A stretch of 64,000 nt of DNA. Source: Glaciozyma antarctica PI12 (taxonomy: Eukaryota > Basidiomycota > Microbotryomycetes > Kriegeriales > Camptobasidiaceae). The notes under the pieces are model-generated. The model made no database searches. It was not told the origin of the DNA and saw nothing but the letters and a program-made list of their open reading frames with translations. Both the position numbers and the translations under genes were made by a program. The stretch covers positions 654,278 to 718,277 of the forward strand of contig KZ627153.1 in assembly GCA_002917775.1 (NCBI GenBank), written 5' to 3'. Below, one piece after another: positions 21,054 through 33,464 of this stretch (within the stretch, counting starts at the first letter, position 1; every line of letters begins with the position of its first letter).

Positions 21054-22840
21054 ATGGATCCGCTAATCCAGCTGGGGGATCATGTTATCGTCTACTCGGT
21101 ACGCTCACCAGCCGTTCCACTCACTCCTCCGAGCTAACGCCGCCTCCCCAGAGCCGCGATCAGGTCGACTCGATTATGATCAAGGAAGGCACGCAGCTAC
21201 AGAACAAGTACGGCCACTACAAGCACGACAGCATGATTGGCGTTCCATACGGTACCAAGGTGCGCACTGTAGCTCATGGCGCGGAGACGGCGAGCTGACG
21301 CTTGTTTGCGTTGCAGTTTCCCTCTGCGAACGGCCGTGGCTTCGTCTACCTCCTCAGGCCTACGCCAGAGCTATGGTGCGTGTAGTCTGAGCGTAACTTC
21401 AGTTAGCCCAGGAGCTGACGAGCCTCTCGCTCTCGCAGGACGCTCGCACTCCCTCATCGAACGCAAATCCTTTACCTCCCCGACATCTCCTTCATCACGT
21501 CGTACCTCGATATCAAGGCTGGAAGCAAAGTTATCGAAGCTGGTGAGCTCGCTCCAGGACGAGGCAGAGGATGGGGCGGCAGCTGACGAAAGAGTAGGCA
21601 CTGGGAGCGGCTCGTTCTCGCATTCCATCGCGAGGTCCGTCGGCGCGAAGGGCAAGGTCCACTCGTTCGAATTCCACGAGGAGAGGTATCAGAAGGCTAG
21701 GTGAGTTTTTTGCGAGTGGGAAGAGGTGGACGAGGAGCTGACGCGCGAGGTGCAGGGACGAGTTCAAGCTGCATGGACTCGACGAGATGATCCAGCTCAA
21801 GCACCAGAACGTGTACAAGGACGGTTTCGAGCTTGTGGATGAGGTCGATTCAGGTGCGTTCTCGTTACTGGCGGCGGCAGGAGGACAGGGAGCCGACTTT
21901 GCGCGCGCATGGCAGTGTTCCTCGACCTGCCTGCTCCTTGGGAAGCTCTGGGCCATGCGAAGACTGCTCTGCGGGTTCGTAACTTTCTCCAGTCCGTATT
22001 GCGCACTCCTGAATTCCCCACAGAAAGACCGACAGTCCCGCATCTGCTGCTTCAGTCCCTGCATCGAGCAAGTCCTGCGAACAGTTACCGCTCTCTCGGA
22101 ACTTGGTTTCTCAGGTAGCTATCTCCTCATTCACTCTCCATGCTCTATTCAACTGATGGGTTTCGGCAGACATCACGATGTACGAAGCCCTCACCCGCTC
22201 ACACGACCCCGCCGTCCTCATCGCACCCGATATCTCGAGCGCGATTACGCGGATTCAAGAAGTCGAATCGAAGAAGGAGCGACGACGAGAGGGACAGATC
22301 GAGGGCGCGCGCTTGAAGCGGGAGCAGAAGGAGCAGAAGCGGAAGAGGGAGGAGGAGGAAGCGGGGGAGGATGGAGAGCCTGCTGCGAAGCGGGTAGATC
22401 TTAAGGTGGAGGTCGAGGAGGGAGAGGATACCTCCATGTTGGATGGGGAGGCGAACCCTCCGACAAGCACGACGGCACCAGCAGCAGCAGTGGCAGCACC
22501 CCTACCCCTCCCCACTTCCACCCTCCCCTCGGCCTCTGCCGTCCGCCCTCCCAATCCCAACCACCACACCCCCAAAGTCTTCACCTTCAAAGCCGGTCCC
22601 CAATCTCGCGGCCACACGAGCTACCTCACTTTCGCCACTCTCCTCCCCGGCGTCTCCCACTCGTTCGCCGAGACCAAGATCATCGAGGAGGACGCAGGCG
22701 AGCTGCTACCGAGCGAGGATAACGATATCACGAGGTCATTGGCGATGGCGGTAGCGGAGGAGGAGGACGACTTCCCTATCAGTCAGGAGGAGTTGGCGGC
22801 GATCTCGCAGATGGGCGGAGCACTCGATGGGAACAGCTGA
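21054..22840 (+). CDS. TRM61: tRNA m1A58 methyltransferase catalytic subunit
   Basis: Starts MDPLIQLGDHVIVYSSRDQV and carries the TRM61/GCD14 blocks: KYGHYKHDSMIGVPYGTK, the AdoMet motif SKVIEAGTGSGSFSHSIA, HSFEFHEERYQKAR, and motif IV VFLDLPAPWEAL with DLPxPW. With TRM6 it methylates A58 of tRNA, including initiator tRNA, in the nucleus. Seven or so exons join in frame; the first intron starts after GTCTACTCG. A Lys/Glu-rich linker and a Pro/Ala-rich stretch are inserted before the C-terminal block (GHTSYLTFATLLPG), as in other fungal proteins. The stop is TGA at 22838-22840, 52 bases from the stop of the convergent RAD4 gene. Confidence 0.94.
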
Positions 22841-22891
22841 AATTTCGCAACAAGCTATATATCAGAACCTCTTTTTCCTCCGCTCTGCCTC

Positions 22892-25800
22892 CTAGAAATC
22901 ACTCAGAAGCTCCAACGACGACTCGGAATCGTCCGAGCCTTCCGAGTCCTCCGTCGCGGGTAGCGACGTGAGCTTCCCTCCTCCTCGCGTCGAAGGCCCA
23001 GCTCGAGGAGCAGGCGCAGGCGCAGGTTTCTCGACTGGCATTGTGAAGCGGAGCGTTCGTCCGCTCGTTGAGCGGTTGAGAGTCGAGGGAGATGGGGGAG
23101 GGTCGGCGGTGGCAGCGCGTGTTGCAGGCTTTGCTCTGGGGAGCGACTTGGGCTTGGGAATTGGGGCGACGCGAGTCGCCTTGACGCGTGGGGGAGGGTT
23201 CGGAGTCGTCTTGGTCGTTGACGTCCCTGCTTTCGCGGGTGGCGGTACTTGATCCTCGTCGACATGGAACTGCGAATTCGTCAGCGCGAAGTCCCTCGCA
23301 AGGAGTGAATGAGAGAACATACCTGGCTCGCCTTCTCAGACGGCGCGGACGCCGGTCCGTGATCCTGGTAGCTCGCTTGAAGGCGCTGGCGAATACGAAG
23401 ACCAATGATGAGCTTCTTCCATCGCTTGAGGCAGCGATCCTGCCGCTTCGCAAACTCCTTCTCGTCGGCGATTTCGGCAGTGTTGATAATGGCCTAAGCG
23501 AAATTCGTTAAAAGCGTGGGAGCGAGCGAGCGAGAAAGAGCTCACTTCGAGCAGGACGTCGGCCATGTCCGCTGCGACGACGACGCCGGAGAGAATGGGG
23601 AGTGCACGACGCTGTCGGAACTCGAAACCAGTCTGAAGCCGCAGTATCAGCATTCTCTCTTGCGAGCACCGCTAAAATGGGACGTACGACAGCCTCTGCG
23701 TACTCGATCCCGAGAGTCTTCGCACATTTCGCAGCGCCTTTGTCTGCAGACGCAATCAATCAGTCTCAGGCTTAACGCGACCACGAGAGAGTAGACGTAC
23801 GAGGCAGATGAACAGCTCCGACAGGCAGCATCGACGGCACGTATAGGTCGATATTCCCAAAGTCGTTTCTCGGAATCTTGCCCTGCTCGCCCAAATCTCG
23901 TCAGCTCACCTCGCGCGCCAAGTCGAAACCCGACTTACGTCTACCACTGGCGGAGGAACGTACACCTCCGTCTGATACGCCGCATACAATCCCTGCTCCA
24001 TCGGGTCCGCTCCCTCGAGCAACGCCGCCTCCTCCACCCTCTTGCGGTTGATCGTCACGTTCCGCTGCTTGACCCACTTCATCGCCTCCTCCCCATCCTT
24101 GACAACACGTCCTTCACGCCAATAGTTCTCAGTGCTCTTGAGCGCGACGACGGCTGAACGAGGGTAGACGACTTCGGTGCCGCGGAAGGTCCCGACGGGC
24201 TTCGTGTTGGGCCGAATCGTCTCGTCGCGGTGAAGGTGCTGCTCGAGAATGTAGCTGCGGAGAATCGTTATTTGGTGCGAGGAGATTGGGAGAGGGGACG
24301 GACCTGGGGTGGTTCTTGAAGCCTGCGACGGAGGTGGGCATCGGTGCGTTCGCGCGGCGGTTCCAAAGCTCCTCTTCCTCCTCACGATCTCGGTTCTGCA
24401 AGTCCAACCGGGCGTCAGCGAGGAAGATGAAGCGAGAGAAAGGCACGCACGAGTTGGAAAGCTCTCTGGTAGGGGAGCAGCAAGTCTGCGAACCAATCGG
24501 TCCCCTTCTTCGACGGACCACGAGCCTTGACGGTTACAGTGTTGTAGCTTTTCGCGTATCGAGGAGTAATGTCGCGCGCCGTCCCATCTGTCTCGCAAAC
24601 GCATCAGCGGAGACCGCAGAGGAGGGGACGAAAGAACGCACCTTCCTCGAAAGCGACGACGTAGAGCATCTGGTTCTCGCCATAGGACCTTGGTGGCTCC
24701 ATGATTCCTCGGCAGCGCATCTTCTTGCGGGTTGGGTCGACTGGGATCCAGTGTCGGTTCGAGCGCGTCCAGACTTCGGTCCAGAAGACTGGGAATCGGT
24801 TCATATCCTCGCCGTCTGCGCGGGATCGTCAGCACTCGAAACCATCTGCCGAAAGCGAGAAGACGCACCAGGACTTGGTGAGCGATTCATATCCCGCCGA
24901 GCCGTCTTGGTCTTCCTCAGTCGAACCGCCGGGACTTTGTACGCGAGCTTCCCCTGTCCATCCTCCCAGCTCTCACTCCCACTCTCCTCCTCGTCCACCC
25001 CATTCTTCTCCGCCTTCTTCCCCTTCCCCTTCCCCGTCTCTCCATCGGCCTTCCGCTTCCCACTCGACTTGGTCGCCGCCGACGGAGCGCGCCAATCGAC
25101 CGGCTGAAGACTGAAGACGAGCCTAGCGGGGAGGTCGAGTGCTCGACAGAGGCACGTAAAGAGCTGCGCCGACATGTCCCTTGATCCGCGAAGGAGGATC
25201 GCACGCTTCATGAGGCTCTTGACCGAGTGCACCTCCTCCCCTCCTCTCGGCTCCTGCTCGCGCGCTTTACCCTTCCCCTTCTTCGAGAGTTCGTCCTGCT
25301 TGCTCGTCCAATCGGTTCCCGAAGCCTTGCGCTGCGCGTCAACTTCGGCGACGCTCATTCGCTTGATCCCCGTATCCTCGTCGATCGTGAAGGACTGGTA
25401 CCACCAGGAGAGCAGGTCCTTGAGCGCATGGTCGAAAAGGCGGGAGCGGTCACGTTCGTTCGGGTGCGAGGTGCGGTTGAAGGCAATGAAGGCGTTTTGG
25501 AGGTGGAGAGGGACTTTGGAGAGGAGGCGAGCCTGCTCGGGGCACGAGGTCAGCTCACGCGCCGGCACTCGTATCAAGCGACGTGCTCACCTGGAGCTCC
25601 TTGTTGTTGATATAGCGGTTACGGATCAATCCTGCCGCGAGGAGGCAGATCGTGTGCGTCTTGTGCTTCTCCTGGCGGATCATCCTCTCCCTCGTCGTCG
25701 ACCCATCGCTCTTCTTCCTGCACGCAGAGATAGGGCACATCAGCTCTCTCCCTCCTCCCCCCAGACCGGCTCCGCACTCACTTGGCAGCTCCCTTCCCCT

Positions 25801-26053
25801 TCGGCTTCGCACCTGCCTTGCTAATGACAATCTCGATCCCCTCTCCGTCTCCCCCAGCCGCCGCCGCCTTGGTCGCCGCAAGCGTAGAAGCTCTCTGATC
25901 AAGCGTAACATCCACCTCGTCCCAGGCTTCCTCGTCGTCCGAGTCGTAAGCTGCTGCTGCCGCCGGAGAGTTGAAGGCGCTGTGGTCGTCGTAGGAGGAG
26001 GACGCGCCGGGGGAGTCGTGCGCCTCCAAGGCGTCCAAGGAGCGTTTCGGCAT
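22892..26053 (-). CDS. RAD4: DNA damage recognition protein of nucleotide excision repair (XPC/Rad4)
   Basis: Large multi-exon minus-strand gene. The N-terminus is [16 protein letters not shown] with an acidic region ([11 protein letters not shown]). It is followed by the transglutaminase-like fold ([46 protein letters not shown]) and the beta-hairpin domains BHD1-3: [36 protein letters not shown], and [18 protein letters not shown]. The C-terminal tail is Ser/Pro-rich and acidic. XPC/Rad4 with Rad23 opens damaged DNA and flips out bases to start global-genome repair. Start 26053 gives the acidic N-terminal module expected; about ten introns follow, all short. No disruption was seen. Confidence 0.93.
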
Positions 26054-26542
26054 CGCGCCTGAGTGAGAGAGGTTGTACCTCGAGTTGAGTGGCGAAGGAA
26101 GAGGGAGCTCAGCGCGACTCCTCATCTCGACGTCAGCTCAGCAGTTGCTCTCCCTCCGCCGGATCACCTTTAGCGGTAGCCGTTGTAGTCTCAGAGCAGT
26201 AGCTCAGACTGAAGCAGTGCGTCGTCCCTCAGCCATTGACCCGGCTGAATCGCGCCCTGACCTCCCTTTCAGCAGCAGCTCCTCCCGGAATCGAAGAGCA
26301 CCTCGCCTCGACCTGTCCACTCGAGAGTTCCTCTAACTTATCCTGCTGCGCGCCTCCACTGCCTTCTGAGCTCGCGCACCGCGGCGCTCTCCAAGTATCT
26401 CCCGGCGCTGCGCTCCTCTGCTCCTCCCCTTTACTGCTCTCCCCACATGCCCGTTCTCCCTCGTCTCCCCAAGCTCGTTTCGTGCCGCAAGCAGAAAGTA
26501 GCGCTGAAAACGGATGGATTACTACAACACTCCAACTTCCAC
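26054..26542. other. Intergenic region, no gene seen
   Basis: About 490 bases between the RAD4 start and the SERINC stop, both on the minus strand. It should contain the SERINC 3' end and the RAD4 promoter. Confidence 0.5.
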
Positions 26543-28337
26543 CTAATCCCCAAACCGATCCGGCAGCACGACGGGCGCCAACAGCGACCACGCGTAGAGG
26601 ACGAGGCAGAACCACGATGAGACGATCCGCATCCACATGGCGACATGCGAGCGACCAATCTTGACTGGGCTTCCGTCGTCGGGGAGGTCGAGAGGACCAG
26701 CGGGGGTGACGACGTTCCTGCGACGGTTTGTGAGCTTGCGATTCGGAACGCGGGTAAAAGGGAACGTACCAGTTGGTGAGGAGCATTGCAACATACATGG
26801 TCGCCATGATGAAGATAACGTGGAACCACGAGTAGTTGTACCTCGTTCCCGTACGCTCGTCGTCTCGCTCGTCGCCCGTCGTCTCCTCCTCATCGTCGCT
26901 CTCGTCCTCCTCCAACGCGCTCGCCGGCAATGATCTGCGCGCAAACATCAGCTCCATCCTCCCGCTGTATGAAACGCAACGACTCACCCCGCCGCAACCG
27001 CCGCCATAAGCGCCTGAGTCCTCAAGCTCTCCTTCTTCTTCGGCTGAGCATTGACGACACCCATCTCCCCCTCCTCCTCATGCGCACCGAGCGCCGAATA
27101 TCCATCCTGCATCGCCAAAGGCCTCTTCCCCTTCCCCACCAACGCCTTGCTCTGCGTCGCCGCCCTGCTTGTCGAATACGCGATCGCAAGGAACGTGAAC
27201 ACGGCTCCCATGACGACCATCCCGTTCCGCGCTCCCGCCGCGCGCGATTGGAGAGGGTTGCACTTGCCTCCGGCGTCGTCGTGGTTCGCGATGGCGGAGG
27301 TGACGAGGTAGGCGGTGTAGGCTACGACCATGCCGGATTGGGCGAGGCCGGAACGGGGGTTGGCGTCTTGGACGGCGGGGGAGATGGAGATGAGAGTGAC
27401 GAGGATTGAGAGGAGGAGGTTGAAGGTGATGAAGAATTGGTTGAGGGTGCAGTGCGATCCGGCGAAGAAGACGTATTGGATCACGGTGAGCGCGATTTGG
27501 ATCACGTACAGCCCGAGCGTCGAACCGATGAGGATGTACTTCCACACGTTCGAGTCCGTCTCCTCCCACTTCTCGAGGCAGGTCTCGGACCACGAGTGGG
27601 CGAAATCGACGAGGAGGACGAGGCCGATGAGGATGAAGATGGTCGCGCCGATGAGGGAGACGTAGTTGCCGTAGAACATGAAGAACCCGTTCGGGATGAA
27701 GAAGGTCGTCACGATGAGAATGATCCAGACGGCGACCTTTGGGCCCCACCAGCTGTGGCGAACGTTGTTAGCTCCGTGACGGGGAGAGGTGGGGAGAAGG
27801 ACGCACCCGTTCTGAATGGCAGCTCGCTTGACTCGAGTGTCCTTGACGCCGATAAGAAGTAGTCCCAGGATACCGTGAAACAGCGCCAACGCAAAGCAGA
27901 TTCGGTGCACCTGCCCACGCCAGCATCAGCTCCCGCCCCCCCGGACCCCCTCTCAAGACCGCAAAGACGCACCGCCAACACCCCGTAGCACTTGCCCTCC
28001 TCGCAGCTCATCTTGATGTAGTCGTAGCTCCACTTGGCGATAAGCTTGATCGCCCAGTCGGTGAGCATCACCCAGGCTAGCAGCGAATTGAGGAGGAAGA
28101 TGATGGAGAAGCCGACGCGAGTGGCCACGGACGAGTTGCAGTTGCACGACTTGGTGAGGGCGGAGGCCTGTTCCAGGGCGATGTTAGCTAGCTTCACAGG
28201 CACAGTCAGGCCCTGAAGGAAGGACGTACGGCGGTGGAGGTACAGAAGAATGCGACGCCACCTACGCACGCCGATGCTGCTGTTCCGCCTAGTCCTGCGA
28301 TGGATCCCAAGAGGGGAATGCCGAGAACAGCTCCCAT
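26543..28337 (-). CDS. TMS1: SERINC/TMS1 family multi-pass membrane protein
   Basis: Starts MGAVLGIPLLGSIAGLGG and has about ten hydrophobic segments, with family markers SCNCNSSVATRVGF, SCEEGKCYGVLAVHRI, FFIPNGFFMFYGNYVSLIGA and WVEE-like segments (ETCLEKWEETDSNVWK). The C-terminal block is NYSWFHVIFIMATMYVAML, then SSWFCLVLYAWSLLAP. SERINC proteins are lipid-transport-like proteins of the vacuole, Golgi or plasma membrane; an earlier proposed role in serine incorporation into lipids is disputed. A long acidic cytosolic loop (EEDESDDEEETTGDERDDE) precedes the last pair of segments. The exons join in frame; the stop TAG is at 26545-26543. It diverges from ARPC2 with 267 bases between starts. 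Confidence 0.93.
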
Positions 28338-28604
28338 TGCTGCTGGGGACTGAACGAGCGAGAAGGCTGTCCGAAGTGTTGGATGAGGGAGAGGAGCAAG
28401 GCGTCGTCGGTGTTGCTGCTGCCTCTCCCTTGCCCATCTACCACACCTCTCAGCACTCTCTCTCGCCGCCCATCTCCCTATCCACCGCTTTCCTCCCAAC
28501 TGAACACATCCGTTCGTCTTCGCGGCGTCTTTCCCTTTTCCGCCAATGCTGACGCCGACCTCCCCAGCTCTCATCGGTCCCTCGCCCTCCCTCCTTCCTC
28601 CGCC

Positions 28605-30044
28605 ATGTTGACCCTCGAGTCGGCAAACAGGATCATCAGCGATGTCCTGACCGAGAAGATGATCAAGTAAGATACCTCGCCGGTTCCAACGCAGCTGAGA
28701 TTGACGAGACGCACCCCCCACAGACCCTCGTCAGTGGACCAAGCCTTTGTCGATTTTGACAGCGTGCGGTTCCACCTCTCTACGCCGGAGAAGAAGACTC
28801 TCCTGCTGCTCTCGATGGAGGTGCGCTGCTGGGCAGAGCTGGTGCAGTACGGCGCGATGGAGATCATCGAGCGGGAGTACGGAGCCTACGTGTGCGAGAC
28901 GGAGACGGACTACAGCGTTAGCCTTCAGATCGACCTCGAGTCGGTGCCTGCAGCAGGAGGTACGTTGCGTGTGTTCTGCTGAGAGGGAGGCTGGGGAGCT
29001 GACGCGTTGCCGTGCCACGCAGACGCACGCACGGAACTCATCAAGTCGTTCTCTCTCATCAAGAGCAACGTCCTAGCAGCACCGTTCGAGCGAGCATTCG
29101 CACTCCAGCGCCATCTCGAGGCGAACCCTCCTCCCACCGATGCTGTCGTGGCAAAGGAGGAGCTGATGGGCGTTCACTACCGGTGCGTCCTCCGCTCTCT
29201 CGCCCCACTCTCCCACTCACGCCTCGCTCTCGCAGCCCCGAGGAAGCAATCTTCATCCAGGCGTCTTCCGACCGCGTTACTGTCATCTTCAGTACCGTAT
29301 TCAAGGAGGAGACGGATCGCATCTTCGGCAAGGTGTTTCTCCAGGAGTTCGTCGACGCGCGAAGCGAGACCTTCGTGCCAGACGGCACCTCAAGTTCTCT
29401 ACTCGAACCGCGAACCTCCGCTTGAGATTCGTCATCTCCCCGGATTGGACGACTCCGATAACGTCGGCTACGTGACTTTCGGTGCGTGCTGTTCTCCCCC
29501 CACCCCCACCCCCACCCCATCTGACCCCTCCCCATCTGACCCCTCCCCTCCCTCCCTCCCTCCCCTCCCTCCCTCCCTCCCCTCCTCTCCCTCCCCGACC
29601 TCCACCACCCGTCCTCCCGCCCTGCTCCACCTCCTCGACGCCCGCAGTCCTCTTCCCCCGCCACTTCTCAACCCTCACCATCGCCACCCAAACCATCACC
29701 CAGATCCAGCTCTTCCGCGACTACCTCCACTACCACATCAAATGCTCCAAGGCCTACATGCACTCCCGTCTTCGGCACCGCGTTTCCGAGTTCCAGAAGG
29801 TCCTCAACAGGGCCAAGCCCGAGGTGGAGAACAAGGGGGGCAAGACGGCGACGTGAGTCCTTTCGTTTCGCGGCTGCGGTGATTGGGAGATGAGATTGGG
29901 TTCGTGGGGGGCGGGAGATATGAGTGGAAGCAGTTTTTGTGGACCAGAAGGGGAGGGGGAGCAAAGGCGGAGCAGGGTTACTCGAGAGGATCGGCGCTGA
30001 CGATGGGTTTGGTACGCAGGGGAAGGAGTTTTGTTCGTGCGTAG
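28605..30044 (+). CDS. ARC35: Arp2/3 complex subunit 2 (p34)
   Basis: Starts [15 protein letters not shown] and reads through the family blocks [80 protein letters not shown] and [20 protein letters not shown], ending TGRSFVRA. p34 with p20 (ARPC4) forms the core of the actin-nucleating Arp2/3 complex. The frame shifts by one base between FVDAR (29365) and PQVLYSN (29390), within one exon and with no plausible intron. Because the subunit is normally essential, I read this as a one-base sequence error. The intron at about 29481-29647 is strongly C-rich. The last intron ends at 30018, giving the short C-terminal exon. Confidence 0.9.
29496..29590 (+). repeat. C-rich low-complexity tract in an ARPC2 intron
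   Basis: Runs of C separated by single A (29496-29518: C6-A-C5-A-C5-A-C4) are followed by CCCTCC repeats. The minus strand has four G-runs with one-base loops, the pattern of a stable G-quadruplex. It lies inside an intron of normal position. Confidence 0.85.
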
Positions 30045-30300
30045 GCAGCGGTGGAGTGGGAGGAAGGGAGTTGTACAGTAGCGGCAATGCAGCGGCATCG
30101 TCATCAGCCGGTTGACCTCGTCCTTGCTACGACGGTTTATCGTTCGTTCGGACGCGAAATTGGGATCGTTCTGCTTGAACTGCTTGAACTGCTTCTCCAC
30201 TGCTTCTGTGCACTCGACGCCAATTTGATCAAGGGCAACACACCGCGCGTACTGTCAACTCGCTCTGCTCTGCTTCGTGCAACCGTACTTTTTTCAGAAA

Positions 30301-33028
30301 TCAAGGAAGCCTCGTCCTCCCCACCTGCTTCTCTACCAAACCCTTCGCCCACTCCCTCAGCTCTACTTTCCTCTACCACCAGACCATATCAGCGCTCACC
30401 CTCGGGCCCATAACAAACGGCACTCACAATCTTCCCACTCGCCGTCTTGGGGTACTCATGATGAACGCCATCCTCTCCCAACCACCAAACCCAGTCCGGA
30501 GACGACTGATGCGATAGCACCGCTTTGATATGGTCCGCGATATGTTGTCCCTTGAGCGAACGACCGAGTTCAGAGTTCTCTCGCTGGATGAACGCGCCAG
30601 CGACTTCTCCCATGATCGGGTCCTTCACGGCGATGATGCTGTCGAAAACGGTGTTAGCGCTTCGCGAAATGAGGGAGAGAGGAGGTAGACGTACGAGCAG
30701 TCTGCGACGCCGGGGAGGAGGAGGGTGCGGTTCTCGATGAGGACGGGGTGGAGGTTCTCCCCTCCTCGAATGATGATATCTGCGCCCAATCAAGTCAGTC
30801 GACGTCGCAAGAGAGGAAGCGAGAACGAACCCTTGATGCGCCCGACGATAGAAACGTAGCCATCCTTATCCATCACGGCCTGATCTCCCGTCATCAACCA
30901 TCGCACGCCGTTCGCATCCGTGAACATAGTCTTCTCGTCCTCGGCCTTGTTCTCCCAGTACCCCTTCTGAATCGCATAACCTCCGCTCCAGAGCTCTCCA
31001 GGAACCTGCATGCGAAGCATTAGCACTCGGCTCTTCATCGACGGAGGAAAGAACGCACGCCGACGGGTTCGGAAGGAGTGGTAGGGCAGGGGTAGAGAGG
31101 GTGGTCTGGGTTAACGATTCGGATGTGCGTGTGCGGGAGGACGCGGCCGACGGTCTTGCAGCGTAGGTCGACGGGGTCGGTCGTGACGGACATGAGGGTT
31201 GCGGGTGACTGCGGGGAGGTTAGCGAGGTCAGCGAGCGGGGAGAGGGAACGCACGCTTTCGGTCTGCCCGTACGTGATCGTCAGGTCTCGAAGGTTCATC
31301 CGCTTGATCAATCGCCGCATCGTCTCGTCCGGAACTGGGGAACCAGCCGCGATTCCAGTCCTGAGATGGGAGAAATCGAGCGTGCCGAGGTCCGAGAGGT
31401 TGGGGACGTGCCGGCCTTGCTCGAGGTCGTCGAGGTCGTCTGCTAGTTCGGCGTTGTACATTGTAGGGACGCCGTGAAGCGCTGTACACTTTTCGAGAAC
31501 GACGGCGCGGAGAGTGAGGGCGGGATCGAAGTATTCGCTGGCCGAGATCGCAAGTCAGTGAGGTCCCTTCAATGCGCATGCGAGGAATGCTCACGCAGAG
31601 TACACGATGCAGCCTCCGTGAGTCCAGAATGCGAGATTTCCCAGAACGATGCCGCTGTGAGAAGAGTTAGTTTCTCCCCTTCGAAGATCTCAAGGTCGGC
31701 GTACAACTGCGTTCACGAGTGTTAGCTTCGCGCAAGTAGGCTCAACTATGGCAGAACGTACGCAATGGAACGTCGGCGGCGAGTTGAGGAGCCGCTCTCC
31801 AGCCCATCCCTCCTCGGGAGCAGGAGGACGGAGAGCCATGCATTCGCCAATGAGGAATCCGTTGTTGAGGAGGTTCCGGTGCGTTAAGCCGACCCTGAAT
31901 TGCATGCGTTAGCAAGATTCTGTGCTGAAAGGAAGCAGGAAAAACCGTGCCCCTTCGGCAAACCAGTTGTTCCACTGGTAAACTGGATATTGACGACTGG
32001 AGAGGAAGAGTCCGCGGACTATTAGCGATGTTCAAACACCTCTCGCCCATCCTACGTCTAAAAACACAACAAGAAGGACGACTTACCATCTCCGTTATCG
32101 CACTCCTCCGCCCCCGGCACCCCCTTGCTCTCCCACTCAAAGATCCCCCTCATATCCATCCCCCCCACCTCCTCCCTCTCCAGCATTTCTCCGAACGCCT
32201 TCGCACCCGTCCCGGTATTATCCACGAATACGACGCTCCTCAGCTCGGGGCATGCGGGATCCCTCAGGTCATTCGGTGCCGAGGAAGCGAGGGTGGGGAG
32301 GAGGGACTTGAGGATGGGGATGTGGGCGCTCTTGCGGAGGGAAGGAGGAATGAAGAGCGCTTTGCAGCCGGTGAGGTTGAGGGCAGCGAGGAGTTCTGGT
32401 CCACGAGAGGCGGGGTTGATGCAGACGAGGACGCAGCCGAGCTATTGGAGGGTGGTTAGCGCGTGCGGAGCGAAGGAGAGGAAGGACGAACCTTGGCAGT
32501 AGCCCACTGGAGGAGAGCGTACGTCGAGCCGTTCCCTAGGTACGCCCCAACTCTGTCCCCCTTCTTCAATCCCATCCTCAGCAACCCCCTTGCCAGCGCG
32601 TCCACCTTGTCAGACATCTCCGCATAACTCCACCTCAAGCAGTCTCCCTCGTTCTTCCCTCCCTCATACGCCAGCTCGTGGATGTCGGGCGCCTCATGCC
32701 GCGATACGAGGGCGGGAGAGTCGGGGTACGTCGCCACGAGGGAGTCCCAGAAGTCGCCTAGCGTCCGTTCGTCGAGGGGAGTTGTAGTCGGCCCGACGGC
32801 ATAAGATGTTCCGTCAAGCGGGCGGTGGTCGTTGGTGGTTGCTGGAGAGGCGCGTCGGAGGTGGGAGAGGCTGGTGTGGAAGGGGCGAAGAGAAGGGACG
32901 GCGCGAGGCCGAAGCGGCTGCTTGGAGTGGGGCCGGCGGGCGAGACTGTGGAAGAGTGAGAGGGGACCTGCCGGGCGTGCAGGGGTGAGGGAGAGCCGCC
33001 TGGCTGAGCGTAGCAGCTTGAGGGACAT
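30301..33028 (-). CDS. Acyl-CoA synthetase, ACSF2-like, probably mitochondrial
   Basis: AMP-forming ligase that activates fatty or other carboxylic acids with CoA. Motifs in order: AMP-binding loop VNIQFTSGTTGLPKGA, then HRNLLNNGFLIGE, TYGQTESSPATL, GELWSGGYAIQKGYWENK, TGDQAVMDKDGYVSIVGR, and IIIRGGENLHP, with the catalytic Lys region EYPKTASGKIRKVELREW. The N-terminus (MSLKLLRSARRLSLTPARPA) is rich in Arg, Ser and Leu without acids, fitting a mitochondrial presequence; the C-terminus RTRLP is not a peroxisomal PTS1. The final exon was placed by a GCTGAT-branch intron after SGKI and gives the expected ending. About nine exons, no disruption seen. Substrate chain length cannot be read from the sequence. 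Confidence 0.88.
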
Positions 33029-33464
33029 GGTCGGATTCTTAAGAAGCAGAGCCAGTCTGTGGGGTCGAATCTGGGGAAGTCGAGGCTGCGCGCCGGCCGA
33101 GATCTCACTTCCGAGGATGAGATGGAGAGGAGCGCCTAAATACCGCACAGTTCAGGCGAGTAAACAACGACAGCGAAGGCGTAGATGTAAAAGGAGGAAC
33201 GAAGGAACGAAAAAGAGAAAGTCGAGGCCAGACTCCGCGGGCACTGCTAAATTCCTCCCTTCCCTGAGGCTCTGCGGCAGCGAGGGCTTCGCAACACTGG
33301 TCCAGCCAAACCTCTCATTCCAGCTTCGTATGCTACAATACAATCTCTATCCGTCGAATTACGGGGTGGCGGGGAGGGATACGAGCTGTAAAGACGCTTG
33401 TCAGTCTCGCAACAGCCAAAGTGTGAGATGGAGAGCTCACCTGGTGCAGAAGCTCCAACTCCGT
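33029..33464. other. Intergenic region, no gene seen
   Basis: About 435 bases between two minus-strand genes. No convincing coding frame; likely promoter of the acyl-CoA synthetase and 3' end of the next gene. Confidence 0.5.
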
